Assembly: GCF_964340395.1 (NCBI RefSeq)
Contig: NC_135550.1
Coordinates: 5,232,101 to 5,296,100, forward strand
Direction: 5' to 3'
Length of the DNA: 64,000 nucleotides
Source of the DNA: Glandiceps talaboti
Lineage: Eukaryota > Hemichordata > Enteropneusta > Spengelidae
Shown here: positions 1 through 13,000 of the stretch, one piece after another
How the letters are laid out: each line of letters opens with the position of its first letter
How positions within the stretch are numbered: position 1 is the first letter of the stretch
The notes under the pieces: model-generated
What the model was told of the DNA's origin: nothing
Databases searched by the model: none
The model's input: only the letters and a program-made list of their open reading frames with translations
Made by a program: the position numbers and the translations under genes

Positions 1-787
1 GTGCTCGTGGAGTTTGAATTTTAGCAACTACACCTATGCACGGTGCTGACTGGTTGGGAGAAATTTTTTAAATCTCTTGAACGGAAAAAACTTCATTGTG
101 GACTCGGTTTTGAAAGCTAAACGAAAGAAGTCATCTGAGTATTTCAGAAGAACCGGATCAATACCACTTAGAAAGGTGTCAATCGACGGTCTTTCGACGT
201 GGCGTATTGTAGTGTCTATGGTACCTGTTGGTTCTGACAGGATGCTCTTTCATCACCAGAAATAGGCACTAAAACTTTTCGTTTGACCACACCATTTTAT
301 GTCAGGGGTGATATGTCATGATCCAATCGACTGCAAATTTATTAATTACGTGTAATACTTAGCTTTGTACCATTATTAATATAATCTTAATGATAATTGA
401 CAATAGAGTGGCTTTAATATTGAACCAAGGCTAGATGGACACCAAATGATTTTCCGATCGAATTCGATTTTATGTTACAACATGACTAACTTTCGCAGAC
501 ATAATCAAACTGATAAGAGAGTCGCTTGAACCATATACATTGTCTATGCTTGAACCTACGTCAGAGGCCCTTGGGACACGGTGTTGTTTTTGTATCAACG
601 TTTGTCAGTTTGATAACAGTGACAAGAAGTACACAGTCATTGGCCCTGGGATCTTCTTAGGAGGTGGAACAGATAACCAATGGCCGCATACTAACCCAAC
701 ATGTTTTTAGTTAATAGCTAGGGATGGCACTAATCAAGCCTGGGGACCAAAACATTCAGTCAAAATCCCTAGTTAAGGTATTATGTT
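1..787. other. No gene recognised
   Basis: AT-rich sequence with only short ORFs; the 62-codon frame at 77-265 has no recognisable motif. Confidence 0.5.
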
Positions 788-1008
788 CAGTATCAATACC
801 TTGATAAAGAAATCAAGGTAGCTAGTCACTATACTATAAGTTGATGGCTAGTTAGTTAGAATTATTTGTACCCCATAAAAGTTGAGGTAAATAATTTCAG
901 TTGAATACCCTGATAAGGACATCAAGGTAGCTAGTCATTATGCCATAAATTGATGACTAGTTAGTTATAATTATTTGTACCCCATGAAAGGTGAGGTAAA
1001 TAATTGGA
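788..1008 (+). repeat. 110-bp tandem duplication
   Basis: Two diverged units (788-897, 898-1008), sharing ATCAAGGTAGCTAGTCA and ATTATTTGTACCCCAT, then GAGGTAAATAATT. The function is unknown. Confidence 0.8.
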
Positions 1009-1208
1009 TAGCTGTTTTAACATAGCTAGCTCAGTATAACCGCTGGTACCTTGTACAAGGTTATGGGACATTGTTTCAGGCACTATGTTTATAGACTAGT
1101 AGCTCTTCCATCTCCCCTAGTGACAGTCCCTGGTGGATATTCTTAGGCTATTTCGCTCCCACAAGATCCCCTCAGGGTCCAGCCCTATTTAAATGAAGTT
1201 GGGGGGAG

Positions 1209-1791
1209 TGTTGTATGAACGGTTTCCAGTGCCCCTCTGGAAACCGTACTATAGCAATAATGGAACAACCCACCAACGATAGAGGGCTGACTGGTATATA
1301 AACGTATCACCCTGGAGAATCCCGTAGGACGGATTACAGAAAGTGTGGATGCAAGTCATACCAAATCGTATACTAAAGCCTGCATCTACACAGCCACATC
1401 GCAGAGACAGAGTTGTCAAGCCTGACGATAGTCAGTTCAGGTAAGACAACATAACCTCGGCACTGATTACAACACTTTTTCGGCACCCTCAAAGCCAGTT
1501 TTTATTGTCCACCACTGATACAACAACGTTCGGATCAGACAGAGGCGTTTCTATATTTGTACACCGGCGTGGGCGTTACTTGTCAAGCGACAGTGACTAA
1601 TCGGGCGATCAGCCAATCAGGTGTCCTCAAACTTCCCGCTTCAAAATCCAGGGAGCTGAGAATATGAGAAATACCATCCGGGTAATGAAAAGTCCATACC
1701 CAGAGTATATTAGACAGACATGGTAATAAAAAGTCAACATCCGGAGTTTTCTAGTATTCATATTTGACTGTGTGCGCAATATACTCCAACA
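1209..1791 (+). mobile_element. Candidate LTR (copia-like)
   Basis: A G-rich tract GGGGGGAG, like a polypurine tract, is followed by TGTTG. The segment ends CAACA 583 bp later, giving the TG...CA and TGTTG/CAACA ends usual for LTRs. A TATATAAA lies near 1295. Flanking GGGAG and GGAAG would be an imperfect 5-bp target duplication. No retroviral-type pol frame is visible upstream, so this may be a solo LTR. No second LTR is in the window. Confidence 0.35.
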
Positions 1792-2283
1792 GGAAGAAGT
1801 TTGTAATGCGAGTTTGTTATCAACCAGAAAGAGCTGTCAAAATGAATGATCGATGGTGGCGAAAGCCCAACGAAATAAACGTCAATAGCTTGTGTGTCTG
1901 AACCTTTCAGTAGCTAAGCATGTCTTGTCGAAAGCGATGTTTCGCTCAGTTTACATTTATGAACATGGAGAGTGCGGAGAGTATCCAACTTCATTGATGT
2001 ATGTAATTCTGACTCCAATGTCAAAAATATCCTCTGAGATAATGCACAGTACAGCAGACACTGTATTTGAGAACTTGTAATGTGAAGTGAGTGTCTAATT
2101 TTGTTTGTGTATGTGTATTAGCTAGAGTGTATACATAGCCCGGAAGATATGCAGACATGCACGATGGCGCAGACACTGTTATTATTATTGTTGTGGTGGT
2201 ATGATAGCAGTGTATGAGTTATCTCCGGAGTATATTGGATTTCGAAACTCAATACACAACAAAGGAAATTAGCCGGTGTACAA

Positions 2284-2351
2284 AACAGATACAATCCGAC
2301 CAATATGCGCCTCGCTACCGCTCGACGCATATTGGTCGGATTGTATCTGTT
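2284..2351. repeat. Perfect inverted repeat, 26-bp arms
   Basis: Arms 2284-2309 and 2326-2351 are exact reverse complements (left arm ends GACCAATATGCG, right arm begins CGCATATTGGTC). They enclose a 16-nt loop, CCTCGCTACCGCTCGA, which holds a CGCTACC module. This could extrude as a cruciform or fold in RNA. No gene is visible around it. Confidence 0.9.
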
Positions 2352-4119
2352 ACATAACTCCAGAAATGGTTGTATTTGTGACAGCCTGGAGTGTACGAAC
2401 ATGCAACAGTTTAATCGATCAGACTGTGTAATTATAACTCGGTATGCACACTCGCGTACTCATATACACCAATCGTAATAATAATTTATTTTTTTCTAGT
2501 ATTCATGGGGTCGGCATGCTCAACACTATTCAAACTTGGACAAAAATATTTTTATTTGTATGTCATAGTTTTGGTCGGTAGTCTTTTGGGAGACTCACAA
2601 AATTACCAAATGTCCATCTTGTTATGTGTTGATGATCTTGTAGCCACATTGACGTTGTTACACCGTGTGCAGGGTCTATGGTCACACGGACGTTCTCTGT
2701 ACGTTTGATTCAAACTACTCAATGCAAATTCTCGAAGTTTCTTGTAATAATGATACGCTCAGACATCGAAAAGGCTCATCAAGAATAAAATCAAACAGTG
2801 AAAAAAGATAAACGGCACTCAAGTACACTTATTTTAGGTGACAATCGAGCATGTTAGCGATAAGATGATCATGATCAGAACCTAACACTGGATATTTGCG
2901 CCGCGATACTACGACATGTGATCGGACTATAGAAACGCATATTATAGGACCGCGAGAGCTAGATCAGAACAGGCCACAGTAAACAGTCGTCAACACGTAG
3001 CTCAGTAGCATGCGTTTGCGATATAATTATTGGCTCGGAATGTTTTGGTTTTTTTGACAAATACGTACATGGCACAATGTCTTGGAATATTTTTAGTCAA
3101 ACTTTGAAAGGTAAGGTGGAGAAAAAAAAACCATTTAGTGTTGCGTACAACACAGCTGTGTGAATACTCGAGTCACGGGACATGCAAGTACATTTACAGT
3201 TTATAAATTATATAAACGCACAGTATACAAACCTGTACTCAACTCATTCAGTATTTTTCAACCGGGTATGGTAAAACATTAGTTACTCTCGGTAATCAAA
3301 TTCAAACTCCTTTGTTTTATTTCTTTTGTCTTACGTCTTACCACTATTTACCGAGAAAGATAGTGATTCCCAGCTTGGTCGTTAATTATTCAAGATTACG
3401 TCGTTTGGGTGGAGAAATGCATAATTACATGCAAATGAACCCGTGTGATTAACTTACTCCCCTTTAAAGTCACAACCAAACAAAGTAGTTTGACATGAAT
3501 GGATCACAAAAGGCTTCTATAGTAGGCCTTTGTCATTCGAAAAGAACTATACATTTCTTTTGTACCATACACTCTCAAACAGAGTGAGTAGAGTAAATAA
3601 AGATTGAATGAATGATTTACATGGTATATAGCTTGCATTGTACAGTTATACTATAAAAACAGGAGTTATGAGTATACCACATTGAAATAAAACAAGAGAA
3701 TAAGAGATGAGGGCCCTCAGAATCGTCAAGTAGAGTGATATAACAGTTACATGGATGCCGGGCATGTACCCATAGGTACGCCGAACGTCATTAAGTATTT
3801 CCATTACTTTGGTGCTCATGATCGTAATTTGGATAATGCCCAAGATATTTGAGGCGTGAATACCTGTTGTTCTTCTAAAGGCTTGTTTATTACTGTGAAG
3901 ATCACACCCTAACACTTAATTGTTCTATAAACGACTCATGGACAAGAATACTATTCCCATAGAGGTTAGTCTAGTTAATTCCTGATGGACCGTATTTCGT
4001 TCAGCGTTACGTTGTACATAACACAGTCCGTCAGAAACTATAGACGACATGGATGACATGGGTAGATAGCGCAGAATTTTTCTTTCGACAAGGCGTGAAG
4101 GAGCAGCAATGCAAAGTTT
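2352..4119. other. No gene recognised
   Basis: Short ORFs only, none with splice signals or motifs I could support. The tail near 3590-3620 (AGAGTAAATAAAGATTGAATG) may be an old retroelement end. Confidence 0.4.
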
Positions 4120-4153
4120 TGCCTTTACTGAAGGCATTCAGTTTACATCTAAT
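4120..4153 (+). other. Helitron-like 3' end
   Basis: Hairpin TGCCTTTACTGAAGGCA (4120-4136), a 12-nt spacer, then CTAAT (4149-4153). This is the hairpin-plus-CTRRT design of Helitron 3' termini. The same TTCAGTTTACAT spacer recurs at other sites here. The next base is A, not the T expected at an AT target. Confidence 0.45.
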
Positions 4154-4619
4154 ATAAACATATTGTTGATCAATAGCATAGAATCAATTGAATCGTTACT
4201 ATACAAAGTTATGTATTCGAATGAATAGACCCAATTATTTTTATTCAAAACTAGTGTCTATTCTCTCACTCACGCCATTATGCTGTATGCATTGTCTACA
4301 TTTCTACTAGTATAGCTATTTGGTTGGCGTTACATGTCATTTCATAGGAACAACATGAATAGACGTGTTCTCCACTGTTACATTTGATTACGTTATCGAA
4401 ATTCTAAAATAAAACAGAATAAAGGACAATGTAGCATAAAATAAAGATGATAAATTCAGTATCTGAAGAATATCTTTTATAATATTTCAAAGGAACAATA
4501 TGAATATATACATATTTAGTTTAGTTATTCAGCGTGAAGGCACTCTTACATTCGATTACGCAACGAACTTCCTCTTGGCCAGTCATGAATAAAGGTTGAA
4601 AGTAACAGCAGAGACACAT

Positions 4620-4870
4620 TCTAATGTACCACCTTGATAAATACAACTGGATCAAGGAGAATATGTAAATGGAAAAGTTTATACACTTCCAGCAAATCAG
4701 CTCTAATTCAAATAGTTTCTAAAGTTCTCAGTTTCAATATGCGTAACTGTCCTCATAATTCAAGCCACCAAGCTGCGGAATCATCCTGGTGAAACGACGC
4801 TGCATTTTTTCCAAAAACGCAATATCCCTATTCGTATATATGTGGGGAAGACACTGGGGAAGCATAGTCA
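4620..4870 (-). pseudogene. LINE C-terminal stub
   Basis: Reading the minus strand gives IAFLEKMQRRFTRMIPQLGG near 4830-4745, then a frame change and LRTLETI, a stop, and IRADLLEVYKLFH near 4720-4668. This is the conserved tail after the reverse transcriptase in CR1/Jockey-type LINEs. It is short, frameshifted and stop-bearing. Confidence 0.6.
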
Positions 4871-6060
4871 AGGTTTTGACTTACTAGTGCTTTAAAAGAT
4901 AAAAACCAACCAGAGTATTCATAGTAACTGAAATAATTCATGGTTGGCGTACATTTTTGAAAGAATAGCAATCAGCAACATCAAACAATACAGGAAATCA
5001 AATAAACCGGAAGCGTCATACATAATATGCAAATGATATGCAAATAAAGAAGCCAGAATTTATAATATTGTGTTTAAAATGCAAAATTATACAACAGTCA
5101 ACAAGTTTATAGTCTACAGGATGCCCATAAGTACATTTATACAGATATAAAGTAATCGTACAGTTCACATATTTTAATTTGCCATCAATATACAGAAAAA
5201 AACATTATTTTACATCATTTATGAAATTGCTGCAAACATTACCCTTAACATTGAAATAAAAATTGCCAACATATATTTTTTAATTGCTCAGATGATGGGG
5301 AACACAATGAGATATGTTGGCAAAAATTAACATGAATTTCACACGAAACCCAAAAATCTGCCATATGCCCCCACACTATTACATGTAAGAGCGGCCCTTT
5401 TTATTTTTCTGTTTCTCATCTCCCGACCGACCCTAATTTGCAGCTCCGACATCAGAAAAAAAAAAAGTTTTTTTTTTTTTATTTCCGACCGACCCTGAGC
5501 ACAGCAAAATTGTAACGTTCCTTATGGCGTTTTAGACCAGTGTTCTGCCGAGGCCGCGACCTTGTGACATTGCATTGGCCCCTAAAATTACAAATGACGC
5601 AATATTTTTCCCATCTTGCGTCGCTTTGGCGCATTCATTTTACGGCAGACATCAAAATTATCTAAGTCCAGGGCCGGGCCAGGCCCTGACGTCAATCCCA
5701 CAAGAAGTATACTGACTCCGTATTGTTGACATCATATAAGATACACTGACAACGCGCAGTTCTATTGTTAACATAAAAAATGACACAAAAAGATCAACTT
5801 TGATTAACTTAATCTACAAATTGAAACATTAGAGGGAGTAGATGAGAGGTCGAAATGGACGTCTCTCGTCACATGTTTTGTCTACCGCGTACCGTCACTG
5901 TCGTGACCTCTGACCTATTTACTGACGTGTGCGAAACACTGAACTTGCTACCGGAACATCTATCTGCCACAGCTCAAAAGCCTTAGTAAACCAAATTTAT
6001 GGGGACAGGTTGTGATTTTCATTTGTTGATTGGTTAGATTAATGGAAACAGAATGAGTAC

Positions 6061-6264
6061 ATGTGTATTTTGTTTCCGAAAAAGCTGTGTTTAACACAGC
6101 TTTTTAGGGGATCGTATCGAGTGTTGCATGATGTTGACAGTGACACATGTGAATGTTGGGCACTGAATCAATGCGTGATCACTGGCATGGCCACTATAGA
6201 CGGCCGATGCATATGTGCCCGGTCAGACATGAAGAATGAACTTGTTGTGCAAATCAGAAAATAA
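6061..6264 (+). CDS. Possible terminal exon of a cysteine-rich protein
   Basis: An open frame after a TTTTTAG acceptor-like site reads GSYRVLHDVDSDTCECW, then NQCVITGM and DGRCICARSD, to TAA. Five cysteines in about 30 residues suggest a secreted or matrix protein. No partner exon or family is recognised. A 13-bp-arm perfect hairpin (6079-6105) overlaps the putative acceptor, which argues for caution. Confidence 0.2.
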   Translation: MCILFPKKLCLTQLFRGSYRVLHDVDSDTCECWALNQCVITGMATIDGRCICARSDMKNELVVQIRK

Positions 6265-6845
6265 TAACAGTGGTATATACAAAGCATCCCAACTTTGACG
6301 TTGTTGATAGTTTTAGTTAAAGATTCAAGTTCTGAGTTTCAAGGACACCTAATGTCAGCTTTCCGTATCAAGTTTACGGTATGTATATAAACTAATGCTG
6401 TCATTTGATATAGCAGGACCAAATCATGATACACAGCCAGTAACGGTAATTAATAAAAAAAAAATTATTTCAAAGTTTGTTTGACTGTATTAATTGTAAA
6501 CACAGCAGTGTACTAACAGTTTTAAAAATGAAACAAGTGGTTACAAGTTTAGGATTTCTCAAAGTTTTTATTCAATCATATGTTCACTGTGACTTATTTT
6601 GAAGTTGTTCTTTGTCCTTGTCTGAAAAAAGGGAATTATAAATTTGAGCACTGCTATTCATTGATATTCAGATTAAAAATTGTGACTACCTGGCTGTCCA
6701 ATCTTTCTAAACAATATATAATATACTCTGTAGAAATAACTTAAAATTACATAATCTTAATTGCCTTCTTTTTCTAAGGTGTAATGTGTAGTACAATTTT
6801 CAAAAAAAAGTGGGAACTGTTATTAGGAATGGAATTTTTTATGTA

Positions 6846-6962
6846 GTATATCAAGTTCATAGTTCTCCTCAGCAACACAAATTTGTTTATACCATAGTTT
6901 TTTTTAGTTTAATTTTGATAATTGGTGGTTCCCTTACGGGAGGCGCTCAGTTTACATCTGGT
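6846..6962 (+). repeat. Left arm of inverted repeat around the LINE
   Basis: About 115 bp, from TATATCAAGTTCATAG to CTCAGTTTACATCTGGT, that recurs inverted at 9439-9555. The CTGGT end with a short GGGAG/CTCCC-type stem upstream resembles a Helitron 3' end. Left and right arms differ by a few substitutions. Confidence 0.8.
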
Positions 6963-7474
6963 TAGCTTTAAATCAGTTGTATCATCGAGGAAATGACCGA
7001 CTCCGTAATGGTAATGCGTTTCATGACCCATGACATGCATGACCTTGGAAGACGTTCGATGTTTACATTATTACTTTTAATTACTTTTAAACAGTAAATC
7101 CCAAAGGAGTTCTGAGTTCTAGAAATGTTTACATGTTATCTAATTATTTTGACAAGTTCACACTGAAGAAAAATGTTTCATAGAAGTAATGATTTATATA
7201 AATGAAAATTCCTCTAGCACACTGATGACAATCACGCAAGTGTTTCAAAAAGTTACATACTAAAGTTCAAATTGGATAACTTGAAAACATTGTTGGCGAT
7301 GGCAATGCCACTTTGATTAATAGGACGAATGTATTAGTACTGACATTACTGATCATTTCCCTACTTTCACATTCATTGAAGACATTGATCATATATTCAT
7401 CAAGGAAAGGTTTTCCTATGCAAGGGACTACTCACGTTATGACGCCAATAGCTTTCAACAAATTCTAGCTGTTA

Positions 7475-9438
7475 GTGACTGGTCAAAATGTTTATGCTTC
7501 AGCAGACGTTAATACAGCATATGATATGTTCATTATTACTTTTGAAAATGCTTGTTCACAAATTGCCCCACTCGCCAGGAGGAGAATAAATTCAAAGTCC
7601 CCTCGTAAACCATGGATTACACGTGCTCTTTGCAAATCTATTAAACACAAACACGCCCTTTACTCACGTCTCGTCAAAAGCAATCTCGACCCTGGTCTTA
7701 AAAAACATTATAGTCGCTACAAAAATCTCCTGACGACTCTTTTGAGGAAATCAAAGAAATCATATTATTCGAATTTAATTACTCAAAATAAGTATGACTC
7801 AACCAAACTATGGAATACTATAAATGAACTAACAGGCAAAATATCTAGTACTCGCACCAAACGACCTAAACATCTTGAAATTCCAAATCACCAAAATCAT
7901 TCTGACATAGACATATACAGACCCTAGTCAAATTTTACATAGTTTTAATACTTTCTTCACTGACATAGGGGAAGACCTCGCAAACAAAATACACACAACA
8001 ACCAGCCATGCTTCCTTTCTTGGTCACACTAGTAATCATTCATTCTTTCTCCACCCTGTCATTAAAGAGGACATTGAGACTGAACTAAGAAAACTAGATC
8101 CACATAAAGCATGTGGTCATGATGGTATAACCGCACGTCTTTTACGTGACGCCGCCCCTCTTATTAGTTACCCTCTTGCTTACATTGTCAATTTATCCTT
8201 AACAACAGGTACAGTCCCAACTAACATGAAACTTGCTAAAGTCTGGAGTCATGATGGGTGAATGGTTAGCGTGACCGGCTTGGAATCTACAGGTTGCAGG
8301 TTCGAGCCCTGTCGCTGCCTGCTGTTTGTTTCTGAGTGGCTAAAGTCCTTGGGCAAGATTTGAACCACAACTGTGCCTCAGTCATCCCAGCTGTAAAATT
8401 GGGGACCTGGTAGGATGTAGGTTGCAATGTGAAGGTTTTAATCCTATGCACTTAAATGGCTGCAATGGATTGTATGCTCCTCGGGGAGTTGAGGAAGACT
8501 AAAGGGCCGTTGTGCCGTTCTGATCCGAGCCAGGGGTAATAATTGTAAAGCGCTTTGAGCACAGTGTGGGAAAGCGCTATATAAGAACCCAATATTATTA
8601 TTATTATTATTATTAAGTCATTCCTATTTATAAGAGAGGCTCACTATATAATACAAACAACTATCGTCCCATCTCTATCCTCCCATCTCTTAGTAAACTT
8701 TTTGAGAAAATTGTAAACAAGCAGTTGGTACATTTTCTTGACAGTTTCAATATCCTGCATAGGGAACAATACGGTTTTAGAAAATCACATAGCACCAAAC
8801 TCTCGCTCATTGACTTAGTCTATGACCTGTTGAATGAATTTGATAAAGGTAATTTTGTTCTTGGAATCTTCCTTGATCTAACAAAGGCTTTTGACACAAT
8901 CAATCACTCTATCCTTCTTTCTAAACTTTCTCATATTGGTGTTAGAGGCACTCCTCTAAAATGGTTCGAAAATTATCTCTCCAATAGACACCATTATGTA
9001 TCTGCTGCAGGACACGACTCCTCTATTCTACAAATTAAGTATGGGGTTCCTCAAGGATCTATTCTTGGCCCCCTATTGTTTCTCATTGACATAAACGACC
9101 TTCCAAACTGTTCAAACTTCTTTAACTTTAAACCTTTTGCCGATGATTCCAATCTTTTCCATGCCTACGAGAATAACTCTTTTAACGCAACAGAGGCAAA
9201 TGTCCATCTCACAAATGTCGAAAAATGGTGCAATGCAAACAAACTCACAATCAACTATTCCAAAACAAATTATATGCTTCTTTCACCTCATCATAAACAT
9301 ATCAATCACCATGATGATCTTTACATTAATAATGAAATACTTCAAGAAGTGAACAATAGTTGCTACCTGGGTATTATTATTGATAATCATGCTACATGGA
9401 AATCGCAAATCACTAAAGTACTTGGTAAAATAAATCCT
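7475..9438 (+). mobile_element. LINE fragment (endonuclease tail and reverse transcriptase), frameshifted
   Basis: 5'- and 3'-truncated LINE of the Jockey/CR1 type. From 7475 the linker region reads KSPRKPWITRALCKSI. A 1-nt shift near 7917 leads into FFTDIGEDL and DPHKACGHDGI. A SINE then interrupts at 8244-8614. The reverse transcriptase continues from 8620 (IPIYKRG, NNYRPISIL, EQYGFRKSHST, LDLTKAFDTINH, GVPQGSILGPLLFL, catalytic FADDSN near 9140) and stops abruptly after GKIN near 9430, where an inverted repeat begins. Catalytic Asp-Asp is kept, but the element is dead. Confidence 0.82.
8244..8614 (+). mobile_element. tRNA-derived SINE with ATT tail and target duplication
   Basis: Inserted in the LINE reverse transcriptase. 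The head has a Pol III A-box-like GGTTAGCGTGACCGG and a B box GGTTCGAGCCC, as in a tRNA. The body ends with GCGCTTTGAGCACAG, AAGCGCTATATAAG and an (ATT)n tail. That tail type is shared with CR1/L2-like LINEs that mobilise SINEs. AAGTC flanks both sides (8239-8243 and 8615-8619); joining the sides restores the LINE reading ...KLAKV-IPIYK.... An older copy lies at 53490-53830. Confidence 0.85.
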
Positions 9439-9555
9439 ACCAAATGTAAACTGAGCGCCTCCCGTAAGGGAACCACCAATTATTAAAATTAAACTAAAAA
9501 AAACTATGGTATAAACAAATTTGTGTTGCTGAGGAGAACTATGAACTTGGTATAC
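9439..9555 (-). repeat. Right arm of inverted repeat around the LINE
   Basis: Reverse complement of 6846-6962. The LINE open frame runs into it (KCKLSASRKGTTNY), which marks the junction. The terminal base pattern here is TTGGT instead of CTGGT. Confidence 0.8.
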
Positions 9556-9752
9556 ATCATGATAATTTTTATTTCTGAACGATGTGTACGTGTGAACCAT
9601 GGTTAACCTCAAACGAATCTTCGAAGAGCATGAAGTGAACTGTAAGTTCACGTAATGTGTTCGATCCGGTAACGAAGCTGAAAAAAAAGGTTTCAGTTTG
9701 AGTGAGATCATAGGATTGATTTGTAACTAAACCACTCTTTTATGTTATGTTA

Positions 9753-9783
<31 letters not shown>

Positions 9784-10048
9784 GATGTTGTCGTCGTCAT
9801 CATCATCGTTGTTGTTGTTGTTGTTGTTGTATATGTAGAGAAATAAGTTACAGTATAATCTTATAAATCGTAGCTTTCTTTTAATTGAAACACTTTCCTA
9901 TTCTTTTATATATTTCTTTTTGTGTGGGTCACAGTACAACACAAGGCAAACCCCCAGGTTTACAAATGTATGTATGTATGTATGTATGTATGTATGTATG
10001 TATGTATGTATGTATGTATGCATGCATGCATGCATGCATGCATGCATG
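9753..10048. repeat. GTT, TGTA and TGCA microsatellites
   Basis: GTT units 9753-9830 with a GTC/ATC middle, then after 130 bp TGTA units 9967-10020 passing into TGCA units to 10048. Confidence 0.95.
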
Positions 10049-13000
10049 TAGTGGTGGTATAATGTGTGTGTGTGGGGGGGGGTGTTAAATTATTGAGCAA
10101 AATCTAATTGTGCATTGTACTTTAATAAATTATTCCAAAATGAAATACAAGTGTATCAGGATGTATTTATTTAAATCATGAATTTATGGGATCAAAATTG
10201 TATGAATGCATGTAGACTATTTCATTTTGAAAAATTTCAGGATACCTCGAGCTTGATATTGAGAATACAATATTTTATTGTTGTCATTGTTGTTTTTGGA
10301 ATCACTAACAAGATCTAAAAAAAGGTACTACTAGTACTGAACAGCCAAGTGTAACCTTGGTCAACTTATATCCACATCATGAAGCACATTATTTTTGTGA
10401 TCAATCCAAAACCCTTTACTTTGTACAATTCTGTGAGATGCAAAACAAAACAGACTCATACCCCGGCCCCCAATAAAATAGATGGACTCATATCTCCCAC
10501 CCCAAATTTGAATTTTATGTTCTAGTCAAATTGTGTCAGCTTTTAATTCAGGTATAACTTTCGTCTAATAAATGTACATAATTAATAGTAATGCCGTCAA
10601 CTAGCAGCTATGCAATACTTTTTACCTCCTGTTATAATTTTGAACGTTTTTTCTTTTATTTTTGAGCCTTTTGAGTTTTCGATGTTTATTTTGAACCAAA
10701 CAACACAATTCCAGTAACGTAGATGAAATTACGCTGAAAAATAGCTATAGTTATGCTGGCAAGTCTCTCTTACTGACACGACCCTCAATGAAGGGAAGGA
10801 AGGGACGATTCACTCTGTATGCAAGCAGGACTAGGGTTAGACTTAGAGTGAGTATGTTCGATTTTATGCCAAGTAAAGGCGTAATTTAGCTGAAAACCCA
10901 CTCAACTTTGCAATTTAGATGTGAAAATATTGCTTAATTATTTGATTTCATTAATATGCAAATTTCTCTAATTAAACATTAACAGATCTGGCTCAAAACC
11001 TAATCAGGTCTAGCTATTACCCTAAATATTATATATCCCAAATTTCATTACAATTGAGCCAGCCGAATTTTAGAAAATGATGACACAGACAGACAGACAG
11101 ACAGACAGACACACACACACACACACAGACATACATTCCCCTTTTAATACCTCCCGTACCCTTACGGGAGGTAACAATATTATTTTGTAACTTTTAATTT
11201 ACGTTACGAAGTGGGTGAGCTAGTGTAATCTACGTTACAAACTGAGATGGTCAAATATTTCATTCCATATCAAATTACTACAAATACCTATTACTATGTC
11301 AAAATCTCCTTCATAAACGCTTACAATATACGAAGTATAGCTGTCATCATAGGTGTATATTTCATCGGACATCAGTTGCAAGTATGGTGTTTGAGAACTT
11401 TTTATTTGAAAGGATTGAGCATTGGTAAACTTCCCGATTTTTTTCTGCAACGACTGAAATATATGTATCGGTTTCTTGTTTGAATGTGTGAACTATAATT
11501 ATAAAAATCACAAGAATGGGTTCCATTCATGTGCTGAAATCTGTCACCATAAAGCAGTCCCACCTCCCCCATAGTCTACTTATAACAGAATACTGGTTTG
11601 AAGACATCACCGTGTGGTCCAAATTAGCACCTCTATTTGTACATGTTTATTGAGAATGAGTGATTAATGTAAATCCGACAGGAGTTTTAAAGCGAATTTT
11701 ACGGAAATGGGGGTACGTGGGTAGTCCGAGGATGCTCTGACTTGAGCACGGCGTCAGATATATTTGGTCGGTGTGACTCCGTTCTGTTCTCAGTCAGAGA
11801 TCTTGTCATCAAACACCGATGCCGAAATAACGTTTGAGTTCGGCACCGATTTTCAACGGAATGCTATTCACGTTGTCCCAATTTCAACTCGTCCCATTTC
11901 AACTCGCCCCAATTTCAATTCGCCCCATTGTCAACTCGTCCCATTTCAACTCGCCTCAATTTCAACTCGCCCCATTGTCAACAATGCGTGACATCAAGTG
12001 GTCAAGTCATTTTCTAATATAAACTTCAATAAAGGAATTAGAAATACGTATAATTTCCAAATTAAATTTCCATCCTTCAATTAATCTCTGTTTTTGTGTT
12101 ATTTCTCTTTTACTGTCACTACAAATCGGTAAACTGATGTTTTAAGCACATGGGTGACTTTTTCAATATAGAATGTTTACTATTATATTGTAAAGCAAGT
12201 TCATATCCTGTTCTGTCTCAATCCTGCTATTTTTAAACTTTAATTTCTCACGCTGAGCTATGACATCCTATGGGGTATTGAACATTACATTGGCTTTCCT
12301 AGTCAATTGGCATGTTCTACCCTACCCCTTTATACTGCCTTTGAAGCCCGATTACTGACAACGTGACCTTCATTTGGTAAATTGAACTGTATCTTGTTTT
12401 TAGTATAAAAATGTATTTTCTGTTTTCATATCTATACATCAATTAGGCTTAAACGTAATTCATTTGAATTTTGCGCCATTAAGATGTAACAAGGACACAT
12501 ATTACTCCTACCGACAAGTATTCACATGAGTATTTATACATTTGTAGATTTTGTTACATCCATGAGTGAATTGTTTGAATTCAGGTTTTTTTCTTATCAA
12601 TGTTTCAAATATAGATATCATCTTTGAAATGACATGAAAAGTATATTTGTTGCACATTACTAGCATTGTTCCAAACATAAGACATTTTTAGGTGATGCTT
12701 GACATATCATTAACAATTTCGTTGGAGGGAATTCTGGGAACCAAACAAACTTTGAAGCTCGAAATCTATTTAGTGACGATCACACAATGTCATACAAGCT
12801 CAATAAATGAACTTCTTTCGTTTGGGAGGAAGTCCTGGCGTCAATGTGATTCATGAACTTTATTTTCGCACTTCTAACCAAATTTCGAGAACTTTCACGC
12901 CTGAAATGAAAAGTTCTCTATTTATACTAAGATGTTCATAAGTGTATTACAATTTACTGAATGTGATATGCAGTGCTGGGTTTTCAAAGGTATTCTAATG

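Noticed and set aside
8244-8330. Possible functional tRNA gene
   Set aside because: A and B boxes are present but the cloverleaf is incomplete and the sequence continues into a SINE body and ATT tail.
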